Source: Brienomyrus brachyistius (Eukaryota; Chordata; Actinopteri; Osteoglossiformes; Mormyridae). From it: a DNA stretch of 64,000 bases. A program made the translations under genes and the position numbers. Position 1 is the first letter of the stretch. Every line of letters starts with the position of its first letter. The stretch covers positions 8,115,363 through 8,179,362 of the forward strand of contig NC_064542.1 in assembly GCF_023856365.1 (NCBI RefSeq), written 5' to 3'. Shown piece by piece: positions 34,151-57,269 of this stretch. The notes under the pieces were generated by a model. That model was given only the letters and a program-made list of their open reading frames with translations. It was not told the DNA's origin and searched no databases.

Positions 34151-34468
34151 CATCCATTTTCCGTAACCGGTTGTCTCATTCAAGGTTGCGGGGGGTCCGG
34201 AGCCTATCCCAGAGGCTATGGGCACAAGGCAGGGAACAACCCAGGGTGGGGCGCCAACCCATCGCAGGGCACACTCACATAGACATGCCAACAGGCAATT
34301 TGGTAACTCCAGTTCACATTTTTTTGGACCAAGAAAAAGAAGAGTACCCAGAGGAAATGCCATGACGACATGGGGAGAACATGGAAACTCAAAACCATAG
34401 CAGAGACTCAAACCCTGGTCTCACAGGTGTGAGGCAACAGTGCTAGCCACTGCACCACTGTACTACCC
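34151..34468 (-). repeat. tRNA-derived SINE, near full length, reverse orientation
   Basis: CATCCATTTTCCGTAACCGG at the tail end, GGGGTCCGGAGCCTATCCCA and CCCATCGCAGGGCACACTCA in the body, and GTGCTAGCCACTGCACCACT at the tRNA-like head. Confidence 0.75.
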
Positions 34469-34469
34469 C

Positions 34470-36300
34470 AGGTTTGGGAGCACTTACATAAAACACAGCT
34501 TCAAGGTCTGTTAGCTTTTTTTATTATACAGAAATCCCACCCTAGGTGTATTAATTTCTGGGAACGTGTGTGTGTGTGGGGGGGGGGGGGGGGGGGCGGT
34601 TACGTCCGCTAGAGGTGGGATCTCTGACTCTATGTATAGGACCAACAGAAAATGTGCGTTAATGTGTGTTCACAGAACAAAGTACTGTATAGGTAACTCT
34701 GTGTCATGTTACTGTTTTGAGGAATGTACAGACCACTGTACAGACCACTGTACGGACCACTGGTACACAGCAGTGTGGAATGTTTAACCCTTGACCAAAC
34801 ACATAATGTGAAGCTCATAATAATGCAGGCTGAGAAGAGCAGCCCATTTGGAAAGTCTTGTCTAATCTCATGCAGTGGAAGGGTGCATCCTGGAGGTTCC
34901 TTATCAGTATCGGCTGGAAGGCCAAGAAAAGGGTGTGTCATGATGTATGGTACCTAAAGAGTTATGCTGAATTCCTGAATGTGTGTCACACTAGAAAGGA
35001 ATAGTTTATGCAGGAGATAACGAGGGGAAGTATTCGACAACTAATCATTTCCACATATTTAGAGCTGAAAAGGGAAATACTATAGCAGATAAACACTAAA
35101 CTCAGATAGCTACTATGTATCCCAAGTATTATTGTTATAAACCTATAAGTAAACTATTGTTAAAATCCCACATATAAGGTTATTGGAAAATAACTTTGAT
35201 ACAAATAGCTTATATTTCTCAGCATATCTGTACTGCATGTCAAAATAGACAATAGGCAAAAATTATTTATATAATACTTTATTTCATACATAAAAACAAC
35301 AATAACTTAATTTCATATGTCTAAAATAATTATCTTAAAATCTGAGAACAGACACTGTGGAATACTGAAATTGTTATAAAAGTTATGAAAATACAATCAT
35401 GGAATGTCAAACGTTACATTTATTTGCTTCATTCACAAATTTGATACATTAGTTCTTGCGTTCGGTTCTGCAAAAGTGAGGCTGATTATTTTGAGTTCAA
35501 TGGATTGACAGTCTTCACTTTGGGATAAGTATTTGCAGTGTATTTTGAACAAAGCATGTAGAATGAAATCTGTCCCCAAATAAAAACTGAGACACACAAG
35601 CCCTTTCACCCCCCACCAATCAGGGGTACCGCTCTCCAGAAAACTCACCCCCCACTCCCTGCCAAACCACTTCCCCAGGTGGCTTTGGAAAAGCTTTTGA
35701 CGCACCAGCATTGGCCTTAAAAATATATCATCACTGACGAAAGAGATGATAATGACCCAGACAGACAACCATTACCGAATCACTTGATAGAAACTCTATA
35801 CCCTTATCTTCCCTGGAGGAAAGATCTCACCCTGGGGCCATTTCTGAATGTCAGAGTTCCCCTAGCAGACAGAATTAGCATCTGTATATTTTAAGATGAG
35901 TCTCAGAGTAGGCACGGCAACAAACCCTATTACCATAATAAGCCCACTTAATTTGCACACAAGCACAGGGGGTCACATCCATCACAGGCTGTTAGAGCAA
36001 CAGCTCAGCCCGGCCTCAGTCTGTCCCCTCGATGCAAGGGTTGCCAGTTGAAAGGTTACAGAGAGCAGAAGGTGTTTCAGATTCTTAATCAAAGTATCCA
36101 AGTCCTTCAGTTCCAATCTGTCCCTTTATTATTCAGCAGCTACAGTAGCTACAGGCCCTACAGGAAGCTTGGTTGTAACACTCTAATCAGCAAGTAATAG
36201 GGACAGGAAACTTTCAGAAGCATTTTGATATTTCAAGCAGCATTTGGAAGTTATTTTCTTAGGAAAAGGAATATGCTTCCTTAAAGATCTTAAATAATGG
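34470..36300. other. Intergenic, downstream of fgfr4; no gene seen
   Basis: Holds three copies of a 12-bp motif (TGTACAGACCAC, about 34,725-34,760) and AT-rich unique sequence. A 111-aa minus-strand frame near 35,433-35,768 shows no family signal. Confidence 0.5.
34578..34596. repeat. GT repeat followed by poly-G tract
   Basis: A GT run leads straight into 19 G. Confidence 0.9.
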
Positions 36301-36897
36301 GGTCAGAATTTTATTTATTCCCTCTTCTTACGAATAATTTAATATTACATCAATCAAAAAATAATTTATAAAGGGTAACTTTTGTTTTTCTTGAAATATG
36401 TACACACAGTATTTAAGTATTTAATATATTCACAGGGGGTGGAAGTACTCAGCTGTCAGACGGACAATGTAAGACAGAGTACCTAGACCGTATTTTACTG
36501 AAATGTAAAATATATATTTTACATTTGACAATACTATAATCTTATGCTTATGTATGAAAATTAATTCTCTCTTTGTCTTTATCTAATGGCCACATGCAGA
36601 TCCAACCCCATTTACTTAAACTGGTGTTTCTCCATTGACTTATACTGGTTTGCAATGTGACTAATCTCTAGGCATGTCCAGATTTTTGTCTACAGCAGCC
36701 TACACCCTAACAGAATATTTAGCAAAATATTGCGAGGGATGCCAATGAATACAAGGCAGAAAACTGCGAGATGTCCCAGCCAAGTTTGGCCATAATGTTT
36801 TCAAAGACAGTGCCAAGGCTGACTGTCCTTGTGCTGCTGTTCACTAACTCTCCTTCTGTGGCCTGCACTCTGGGGTCTTTGAAACTGTTTGGCTCCT
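36300..36897 (-). other. Probable 3' UTR of fgfr4
   Basis: Non-coding sequence after the TGA at 36,898-36,900. A minus-strand AATAAA (TTTATT on plus, about 36,311-36,320) is a plausible poly(A) signal. Extent inferred. Confidence 0.4.
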
Positions 36898-48824
<11,927 letters not shown>

Positions 48825-49344
48825 CTTGAAAAGGAGATCTGAGTTTGTGAGCAAGTTCTGCGAAGGGTCAAGCAACTTCAAACCTACAAAACATTTTAAA
48901 GATAATTTATGTCAGCATCTAAATTTCACACTTTTTACTCTGTTATAGCAGGACTGAAATAGAAATATATGAATAACAATTTTTCTTCCACCAAATCTCA
49001 TTTGCAATAACGAAATAGCCATTTATAAATAAATGCCATATGTTATACTTAACCACACATCCGTTGGTTGTCAGGTGTCTATTGTACGGTCTCTGCTATC
49101 AGCAACATGACCATGAGTAGGTGGGTGTAAATGTCTCTCTCCTGCTTGCTGTTGTGGCTAAATGAAATTGGACTTTATAATAAGGCCATCACAAAAAAAC
49201 CGTTTAAAACCTTGGAAACAGTTGGCCACAAATGATAATTGTATTGCACGTGAGACTTCAGTTTTCTAAGCGCTCGTTTTCTGTTCTCATCTATAATGTG
49301 ATGGGAAAACTACGGAAGACGATTAGGGCCATCATGAAAATATT

Positions 49345-49460
49345 AGTTGAATTCTGACTTTAATCTCAGAATTCTGACTTTAGAAAAAATATTCTGACAC
49401 TAAAGTCAGAATTCTGAGGGGGAAAAAATTCAGAATTCTGAGATTAAAGTCAGAATTGAA
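49345..49460. repeat. AATTCTGACTTT palindromic repeat
   Basis: AATTCTGACTTTAATCTCAG on the left is inverted on the right (CTGAGATTAAAGTCAGAATT). Several internal copies of TCAGAATTCTGA are present. Can fold into a long hairpin. Confidence 0.8.
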
Positions 49461-49752
49461 ATAAATGGATGGTTTAAATGAATGGTTTAAAATCTATTAA
49501 TTATATGTGTACGTGAAAAACAGTACATATTCTTAAATATAGACCACCTGGGCACTGGTTATAGCAAATCATCAACTGAAAGCTAGTTGATGCTCTGCAG
49601 ACGCTTCTGTGCAGCGGACGGTGCTGGTTTGTAATACGGAACAGCTATCAGGCAGCCAAACCACCTCGGTCCTTATGAACAGGGTTTCATAACAAGTGTT
49701 TCTATTAGAAACCAAAGCGCCGGCGGTTTATTCTCTGTCCAGGCGGGTTTAC

Positions 49753-49830
49753 CTGCAGTCCGACTCAGACAGCGGACATGTGCACGGCAGCGTCATTTCT
49801 GCGTCCTTATTGAATTAGCACATCCAACCC
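49753..49830 (-). promoter_or_regulatory. Candidate fgfr4 5' UTR exon
   Basis: A strong donor, CTGCAG|GTAAAC, on the minus strand ends a CpG-containing stretch upstream of the signal-peptide exon. No acceptor or start site could be fixed; it may be an alternative first exon. Confidence 0.3.
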
Positions 49831-50505
49831 TTCTCGGAATGAATAGAGTGGAAGGGGATGTTCTTTAATCTTACCCAAAGTGCAATTTATGACGCATTAG
49901 ATATTTAATTAGGTACATACTAAAATTTATAGGCTTAAGTTTTTTAGACATGTGCTAGATGGTAAATGAAGGTTTTCAATTGATTAAATTTAATAGGTAC
50001 ACACTCACTTTAAAATGACTCCTTCATTGGATCCAACAGTTCTGCCTGTCATGTTATTTAACAATATGTTTAATATTCTTATATGCACCACCACAATGTT
50101 ATTCATTACCTTTTTACTCACCTCGTTATGTTGAATTCTTGTTTTAATACAAATTTGCAAAGAATCTCCGGTATCCCATCCAAGGCGGCAGATTGATATG
50201 CAACTCCCATGTAAATAACACAGTATGTCCCACTCCTAGAATTTGCAAAAGAAAATCATGCAAACTGTCCTCTGACTTCCACTATGAACTGGAAGATGCT
50301 CAGACGAAAATTGTCAAAATCCACCGTAAAGTTCTTCTTTCCTTCTGATAAACACAGATAACGATATCGGCTGTTTTCTTCAGGCAAAGAGAAACAAATC
50401 CAACTCCGTTGTAAAGTAACCAAATTCGCACGATGTACTTAAACTGTATGTAAAGTTAGGAGGCGAGGAAACAGCAGATGTTCAGTCGCTGCCATGTCGC
50501 CTTAC

Positions 50506-50610
50506 TTTCTCCCCCGTCCACCGCCCGCCGTATGATGGTTTTTCCTGCAGGAACCCGGAGCAGTTAAAAGTCTCAATTAGCGACTCTCCGATTACGTTGC
50601 CAGTCCAACT
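50506..50610 (-). promoter_or_regulatory. Candidate fgfr4 promoter and first non-coding exon
   Basis: GC-rich minus-strand sequence (GGCGGGCGGTGGACGGGGGA) leads to a donor AGAAA|GTAAGG. FGFR genes usually start with a non-coding GC-rich exon, so this fits. The exact start is not visible. Confidence 0.4.
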
Positions 50611-50658
50611 CAGTCACAACAATAGCGCAAAATGGGAGCGAATACGAGGGTCTGATAC

Positions 50659-50671
50659 CCCCCCCCCCCCA
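50659..50671. repeat. Poly-C tract
   Basis: About 13 consecutive C on the plus strand just upstream of the putative fgfr4 promoter. Confidence 0.85.
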
Positions 50672-50679
50672 ATGAAATC

Positions 50680-53600
50680 CCCCACCAGCAGCCCCCAAGT
50701 GACAAATGTAAACGACAATGTTCCCCGTAGAATCGTTAAAACGTGCCACGATTTAAGTACAGGAATCGAACGACGTGGGTTGCGATCGAAGCACAGGTTT
50801 TAAATAACCAATATCACGTTTAAAAATCTACATATATGCATATAAATAAATACATATGTGTGTATGAGTACTGAAAACATCATAGTTTTTCTAAACTACA
50901 GGATCTTCCTCATTTTATTGTACTGAAAAGCAAAGTTTATAATGATACTGGAAAACTCTTTGGTCTCAGCACATAATAGTTTTATTACATGATTAAATTA
51001 CTGTAGGACAAACAAGGCGTGTACTCCCCAGGCATGTTATTACCAGCCACTCAAAGTCTCAGTTTAATAGCCCTGAATTGAGCTTTCATTCCATTAAACC
51101 GTCGTTTTGAAACTGGCCCAGAATTCTCAGGCAGGAAAAACATTTTGCTGTATAAAACCAAATACATTTTAAATTTTATATTAAGACAGATCGAATGAAA
51201 AAAACGATAAATATATGCGTCTCCAGTTAGAGAGTCTGTTACGTTTTTGAACCGATCTGGTCAATTTTGTCTAAACGTAACATGCAAGTTTATTTCGTTC
51301 TGGACGTTGGTGCTTTCTAACAAGATCAATGAAGCGTTCAAAAAAATCTGGTTTGCAAAAACTGTCCCCCTCTTTAAGGACTTAACCAGTAACAAAGGAA
51401 AAAGAGGTATCCAAGTCTTCATCTACTGCTTGTCCTGGCAGGTGACCCACTGCTATGCCCACTTGTCACTGGCGTGTCACACTGCACAGTGGCTGCGCCC
51501 CAGGAGTGAGCGTGTGCGCGGGGACGCTCCATGGGACAGAGCTCAAGTGTCGCTCAGATAGAGTCCTTCTTTCACTCCTGCTCCTTGGCTCTCCCTCCTT
51601 CAAAACCCCGCTGGCATTCCTCTCCACAAAGGGAGCCACCCCCCCCACCTTCACAGTCACCCCCAGCTCGCCTCACCCCGCCATTGAGGCAGGGAACACC
51701 AACAACACTCCCCGCCACCTCTGCTCCCAAATCCCCAACGCGGGCTCCTTTTGTCGCAGCCGGGTGAATCAGAATACCCCATTAAAGCCTATTATCTCTA
51801 CCCGGTGATTCACTCCACATCCCCTGCTAACCTTCCATTTCAAAGGGCATCCCATTTTGCGAGCCCTTTCTTGCCAGCCTAATCGTACGTATATGTATTC
51901 TTTAATCCATTTTTAAGACATCGCCACTGAAGACTACCAGCATGACCAAAGACCCGGCCAGCAGAAATCATTCAGATCATGGAATGAGCTTTATTTCTCG
52001 TGCTTAACATTTTGTCCATTGACAGCTCTTCGTAGCCAGAATCTTACTGGACTAGAATTCTTTATATAGTTTCTAACCAGATTTTTGCCATGGCGATATC
52101 TCTCATTCACAGTTGAATTGTTGATTATTTATGATTATCTCACAGAGTGTTTAAGGTTTGATATTTGCATGCCCAAAATATGTAGTAGGAAGTAGAAAGA
52201 CAGAAAAGACCAGGTGACTGGTAATGTGTGTCAGGAATCCTGTTATCTGAGTTTGTGGAATCGTGCATTTATCAAAGCATGAAATGGTTTTCATCTAAAG
52301 TATAACACGTTCTTATCACATGCTCAAGGCTCTGAAGACATTGCAGGATGCATTTATGATTCATGGTTAATTCATCCAGAACGTCATGTGGCAGGTATAA
52401 ACTCGCCATAAATGCACAGATACAGTAGAGAGTTTTTCTTCTATTCTGGGTTATTGCATGCCGGCCGTGTTGATGTTGATGCAACAATATTGGACCTAAT
52501 TGTTGTGTTAAATAGCTGCAGATGGACTGGCTCTGTAAGTAAACACAGAACAGCATAAATTAAATTTGAAATCTCAGTTTAGCCTTTCAGTGACAGTGGA
52601 CATTTTCACCTAGCTGAATTATTTTCAATTATTGTAGGATGGTGTGGAAAGTTCCACCCTTCAGAATACCCTAATTTTTTTAAAGTAAATGTGCAATTTT
52701 GTATTTTGAGTAATTCCGTGTCTGCCTGAATTGTGTGCCTGACCATAAACACCCCTGGCTTTAGAGAGGAAGGGAGGCTGTGAATTACTGTTTTCGGGTA
52801 AAGCAATAAACTTGAGACATCTCTGGAATGTAACATTGGGCATGAAACTAGGGGACACGCACACAGACAAGGCAACACCCGGGGGGGGGCGTGTACTCCC
52901 AAACAGCACAACAAAATTGAACATTTTAATAACTCTCCAAAACAAAGGTGTGGCAGAGGTGAGGAGGGGTGTTTTCAAAAGAAGATATTCAAAATTATTT
53001 ACTTTAGGAATAAAGTTCTGCAGCAACTTAGACCAGCAGCAAATACCAGAATTATTTTCATTAAATTCTCATGCTACAATACAAAATCAGGCATTTAAGT
53101 TATATCACATACCTTGCGCAAGAAAAGTACATAATGTTTTATTTGATAAGAAGCTGTGTGTTACCTTAACTCTCGTCTTTGTAATTAGTTTTTCTTTTTT
53201 CATAGAATGTTTCAGAATGTATATTTCTGCTCGGTAGAGATCTTAAGCAGATTCTCCTCCCAAGGTGAAAATATAGGTTGGTGGGCTACGTCAATGATTT
53301 ACTGAAGGATCTGACCGATGTATAATAATGCAGTGTGAAAGCGGGAGGGGACAGACATTTGGGAGCTCAATTGAGCGTATTGGTTTAGGACTATTCTTCT
53401 CTGTTAGAGTTAATTATTACACAAGCTGCCTTGATAAAGAACAGTGGGAGAAGGCCTATAGTAATGCAAGTGGGGGTGTCACTGCAAACACAGCCTGGGA
53501 GAGACTCTGTGTCCTCTAGCACCCCGCTGTTTTTATAAAGATGGATATCACAGCTGTCACTGTTTTTACTTGCATCTTTTCTTAACCTTTCATTGTGTTT

Positions 53601-55139
53601 CTTCTTCTGTTCCCTTTGAAGTAGGGCCAAGCGGGGCATGCGTGACCTAACACAAGATGAACCCACGTTAAACTCTGTCCTTGGGATTCACTCATTGGCG
53701 AGTACGAATGCCTCAAAGCCTTTTGGGGAACAAAGTTTTAACATATTATAGCGACCTTCTAAAAATAACGCTGGGTGCGTATTTGTGTGTGGGATTATGC
53801 AAACGCAGAAGTTCATTAACACGAGGTGCTGTTGTTTTGGCGTCATTGTTTTAATGATTTTATGAGATCTAGCACCTGCTATGATCGCATGTGGCAAGGC
53901 AGTCACATTAAGACCAATAAAGCTGTCACATGTTGCTTTTCAGTATTGTAAAATCAGAGAAAATTGTGTAAGATGACAGAAAATCCAAAATATCATAAGT
54001 GTTCTGAAGTGAGGGGGCCAAAGGGACATAAAGACAGACATTAGAGCTTCTTTATATGAAGTATGTTACACTAAGGTCTCAGCGTAAGTGGTTGTTCATT
54101 TAAATGAGTCGGGCAAATGCTGAAAAGCATTCACAGAATTCTTCATTAATCATTAATGATAGGAATAGTGATTCATAATCCAACCTTCTGGAACAGTAGC
54201 TAAATCATAGTGAACAAACATCTGGCACAATTCTGCAGATTAGCATTAAGTCTAACGATACCCTTAATTTTATTTCCAAATGGGCAACTTGACCACCTTT
54301 TGAATGCGCCTCCAGTGGTAATCTTGTAAATCTCCTGAGCATCAGCTCAAACTGCTCAGAAAAAAGCAATCTGAGTTGCATTGTGTGATTCGATGAAGAG
54401 CTCATGTGCATGACTGAGGGGGGGGGGGGGGGGGGGGGGGACCTGAATCTCTTCTTTCTTTTCTTTTATACAATGTTGCAGCAGCTAAGGGCTTCTTTCA
54501 AAGATGGGTGGAGCATAAGTTGCAGGATTTTGCAACATCAGTGTTTTTGTCTAACGATACTCTCTCCCTCAGTCTGTTCAGCATTTTCACTAAATATACA
54601 TTGTTGAGGAACTTGCAATTAATACACGCTCAGCTGAAATGTATTATTTGAATGTACCTGTGTTTCCTTTGTTTGTATTCATTTACGTCTTATTAATTGA
54701 CTCATGCAATATCAGTGCCTTGCTTATGTTTTGTCACTATTGTTTGTTGTTTGTTGTTTTCTATGCATTATCCATACAATGTTAAAGGTACAGTATGACC
54801 AATCCATGCCTTTGTCATTACCAACAAATATGCTAAAGAATTGATGAATAGATGCCATTGGCATCTATACAGTATGTAAATGCCCAAGATTTACTTTTCA
54901 TCCATTTGATGCTGCTTTATCGGTATATCAAGATGGAAAAAGCCGGATATTATATGGTTCATGTAAGATACAACAAATTCATTAGCAGGATCCAAATGTA
55001 GCCAGAAGAGACACAATCGGCCCACAACCCCACATGGATCTGCCTGGGCGAGAAAGAATTTTCCGCTTCCTTGCTATCATCACTGGGAGCACATTTCAGT
55101 TAAGATGTTTTATTTCATGGTTTCAGCCATCAATATAAA
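50680..55139. other. Intergenic, no gene seen
   Basis: A GC-richer block at 51,450-51,840 and several open frames (for example 52,812-53,237 plus) lack family signals or clear splice structure. Contains a long poly-G tract at 54,418-54,440. Confidence 0.45.
54418..54440. repeat. Long poly-G tract (about 23 G)
   Basis: Uninterrupted G run on the plus strand. Confidence 0.92.
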
Positions 55140-55840
55140 CTCAGTACCAGTCAAAGGTCTGGGCACACCTACTGAAAGCCATTTGATCTCCAAGAAGATA
55201 AGGACCCTAATTACACCTCATGTTAAGTTATGTAAGTAATGTTTTATCCTGTGAACAAGCAAAGAAACGGAGTGCTGCAACCCATGAGCTCGGGTGGGGC
55301 TCGGGGGGGCTCCATGAAGCAGGATTTCTCAGTTAGCTGGGTTAACTTAAGCTAGAAGTTATGATTGTCCAATAGGAATGCTCCTTACCTAAACTCTTAT
55401 TGGCCAATCATGACTTCTAACCAAGTTAACTGAGAAATCCTGCTTTGTGGGACATGCCCCTGGCCCCCACGATCCCCTTTCTTAAACCCTATAGAGCTGG
55501 TTTGAGATCATTTGGATCAAAGAGTAAGCGTAAGGTAGCCAACTTGTGCCCAGAACTTGCAGAAACTCCTTCAGGACTGTTGGAGAAGCATTCTGGGTGG
55601 CCACATCTGGAAGCTGACTGAAAGAATCCCACAAGCATACTGTACCATGCTGTCATCGAAGCAAAAGTAGACCATTTTGAGGAGTCTAAAATTTGAGAAA
55701 ATTTAGAGATATTGAACACTTCTCTTGGTAATTGCAACATCTGATATGCATTACTCCATTGCCATTTACTATAAGATGAATAACATGGCTAAAAGACAGA
55801 CACATTGAAAGTAAGTGTGTCCAGGTTTCTAGCTGCTGCT
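55140..55840 (+). pseudogene. Tc1-like transposon remnant
   Basis: Left end CAGTACCAGTCAAAGGTCTG leads into GGCACACCTAC; the right end has the inverted AAGTGTGTCCAGGTTTCTAG. The 3' transposase segment CTCCTTCAGGACTGTTGGAG and AAGCATTCTGGGTGGCCACA is recognisable but broken. A separate fold-back lies inside it. Confidence 0.75.
55316..55448. repeat. Long fold-back inserted in the Tc1 remnant
   Basis: AAGCAGGATTTCTCAGTTAG at the left is inverted at the right (TTAACTGAGAAATCCTGCTT). Imperfect pairing continues for about 55 bp per arm around a short loop. Confidence 0.85.
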
Positions 55841-56630
55841 GTACATAAATGTACAAAAAAAGGGACCAGAGGAGGGGCATAAAAGTCACCTGAGCTTAAA
55901 TTAACACATTCAGCAAAGTTTTTTGACACAATACCCTCTGCTGTGTCTGTGTTCTATTTGAAGAAATTCAGGTATGTTTGACTGGTCAAATTTCTTATAA
56001 AAACTGAAAAGTTATGTCTCAAGTGATCAGATATTTCCATTTACGTAGTATGTTCGTGTCTGAGTGAGAGCTGACACATTCATCCCTGCAATAATGCCTG
56101 AAGCGTTTCTGTATAACCTGGTTTATGCCTGGTATTGCAGTAACAGTGCAACCGATGTTGCTCTTGAAATTTACAATTAAGTAATTTGCCTCAAGACATT
56201 AAAGTGGCATAAACATTAGGTGTTTTAAGCAATATATTTTTCATCTCAGTCAGCTGTCTTTCACACAAAATCGTACTCATTTAATGAATGCAGCGTTCAT
56301 CATCTAGTTTACAAGGAACGCAGACTGTCTTCAGGAGAGAAACACAGAAATGAGGCCGGCCTTCCCCTTTGCGGAATAACGATTTTGCTTTCAGGTGAAT
56401 CCATGGAGCTGGCGTGTGGTTTTGTTCCAGCCAAAATGTACTTTCTGTAGCACACAAGGATTTGTAGCTGTTCCCATCTGTGCTTAATTAGCACAACAAT
56501 GGTGTCCAGTGCTACCCAATGAGACCCAAGTCGACAGAGTGCTCAGTGCCTATTTTGGCTCAGCTCAAGGTCTTCAACAAATACACTGGAATCATGGACA
56601 CAATGCATTCATTAACATGCTAAAAATAAC

Positions 56631-56631
56631 T

Positions 56632-56662
<31 letters not shown>

Positions 56663-56675
56663 TATACATATATAT
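56631..56675. repeat. TATC/TA microsatellite
   Basis: TATATC units pass into a TA run. Confidence 0.88.
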
Positions 56676-57034
56676 GATTTTCTTTGTTAACATATACAGT
56701 ACAAAAGTATTAGACTGTCACAGAGAATTGCATTTAAACTATTTATCTGGTAGGTGTGCATTTGCTCTGGGAAAAGCACAATTACACCTAATTCGACATA
56801 AATAATTCATCAGGATCAATTCCATCACAGGATTAAATCTATCGATCAATCTATTAGTTACTTCACGAGGTGTTCATTAGCCACAAAAGATGTGCTAGTG
56901 TTGGAGTTCAACAAACACACTGGTGTATTTCGTGCCCAGTGGAATGACTTGAGGGGAGGTTTGAAATGAAAGTTGACTCACTTTGACAGATGTAAAATTA
57001 TAGTTTCAAACCAACATAAACACACACACACATT

Positions 57035-57200
57035 TATATTTGTGAGGACCATTCATTTAATTCTCTGGGGAAAACCCTAATGCCAATGACGACCTTGACC
57101 CCCAGTCAGCCCCAACCTTAACCATAAGCAACGAAACAAAATATGACTTATTTTTTTCATTGCATTCATAGATCTTTGTGGGGACCCAAAAAATGATCCC
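57035..57200. repeat. Dispersed repeat (TTTGTGAGGACC type)
   Basis: TTTGTGAGGACCATTCATTT at one end and CTTTGTGGGGACCCAAAAAA at the other, with AACCTTAACCATAAGCAAC between. This wording is common in fish interspersed repeats. Confidence 0.5.
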
Positions 57201-57215
57201 CTCAATATATATTTA

Positions 57216-57265
57216 TACACACACATACACACACACACACACTCACACACACACATATATATATA
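57216..57265. repeat. CA microsatellite
   Basis: Compound CA run with one T interruption followed by TA units. Confidence 0.88.
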
Positions 57266-57269
57266 CATG

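Noticed and set aside
34001..34411. 136-aa and overlapping frames near 34.0-34.4 kb
   Set aside because: They lie in a SINE copy and read through its tRNA-like part.
52812..53237. 141-aa plus-strand frame
   Set aside because: Composition resembles random AT-rich sequence, with no domain, no convincing splice or promoter context and a low-complexity G run inside.
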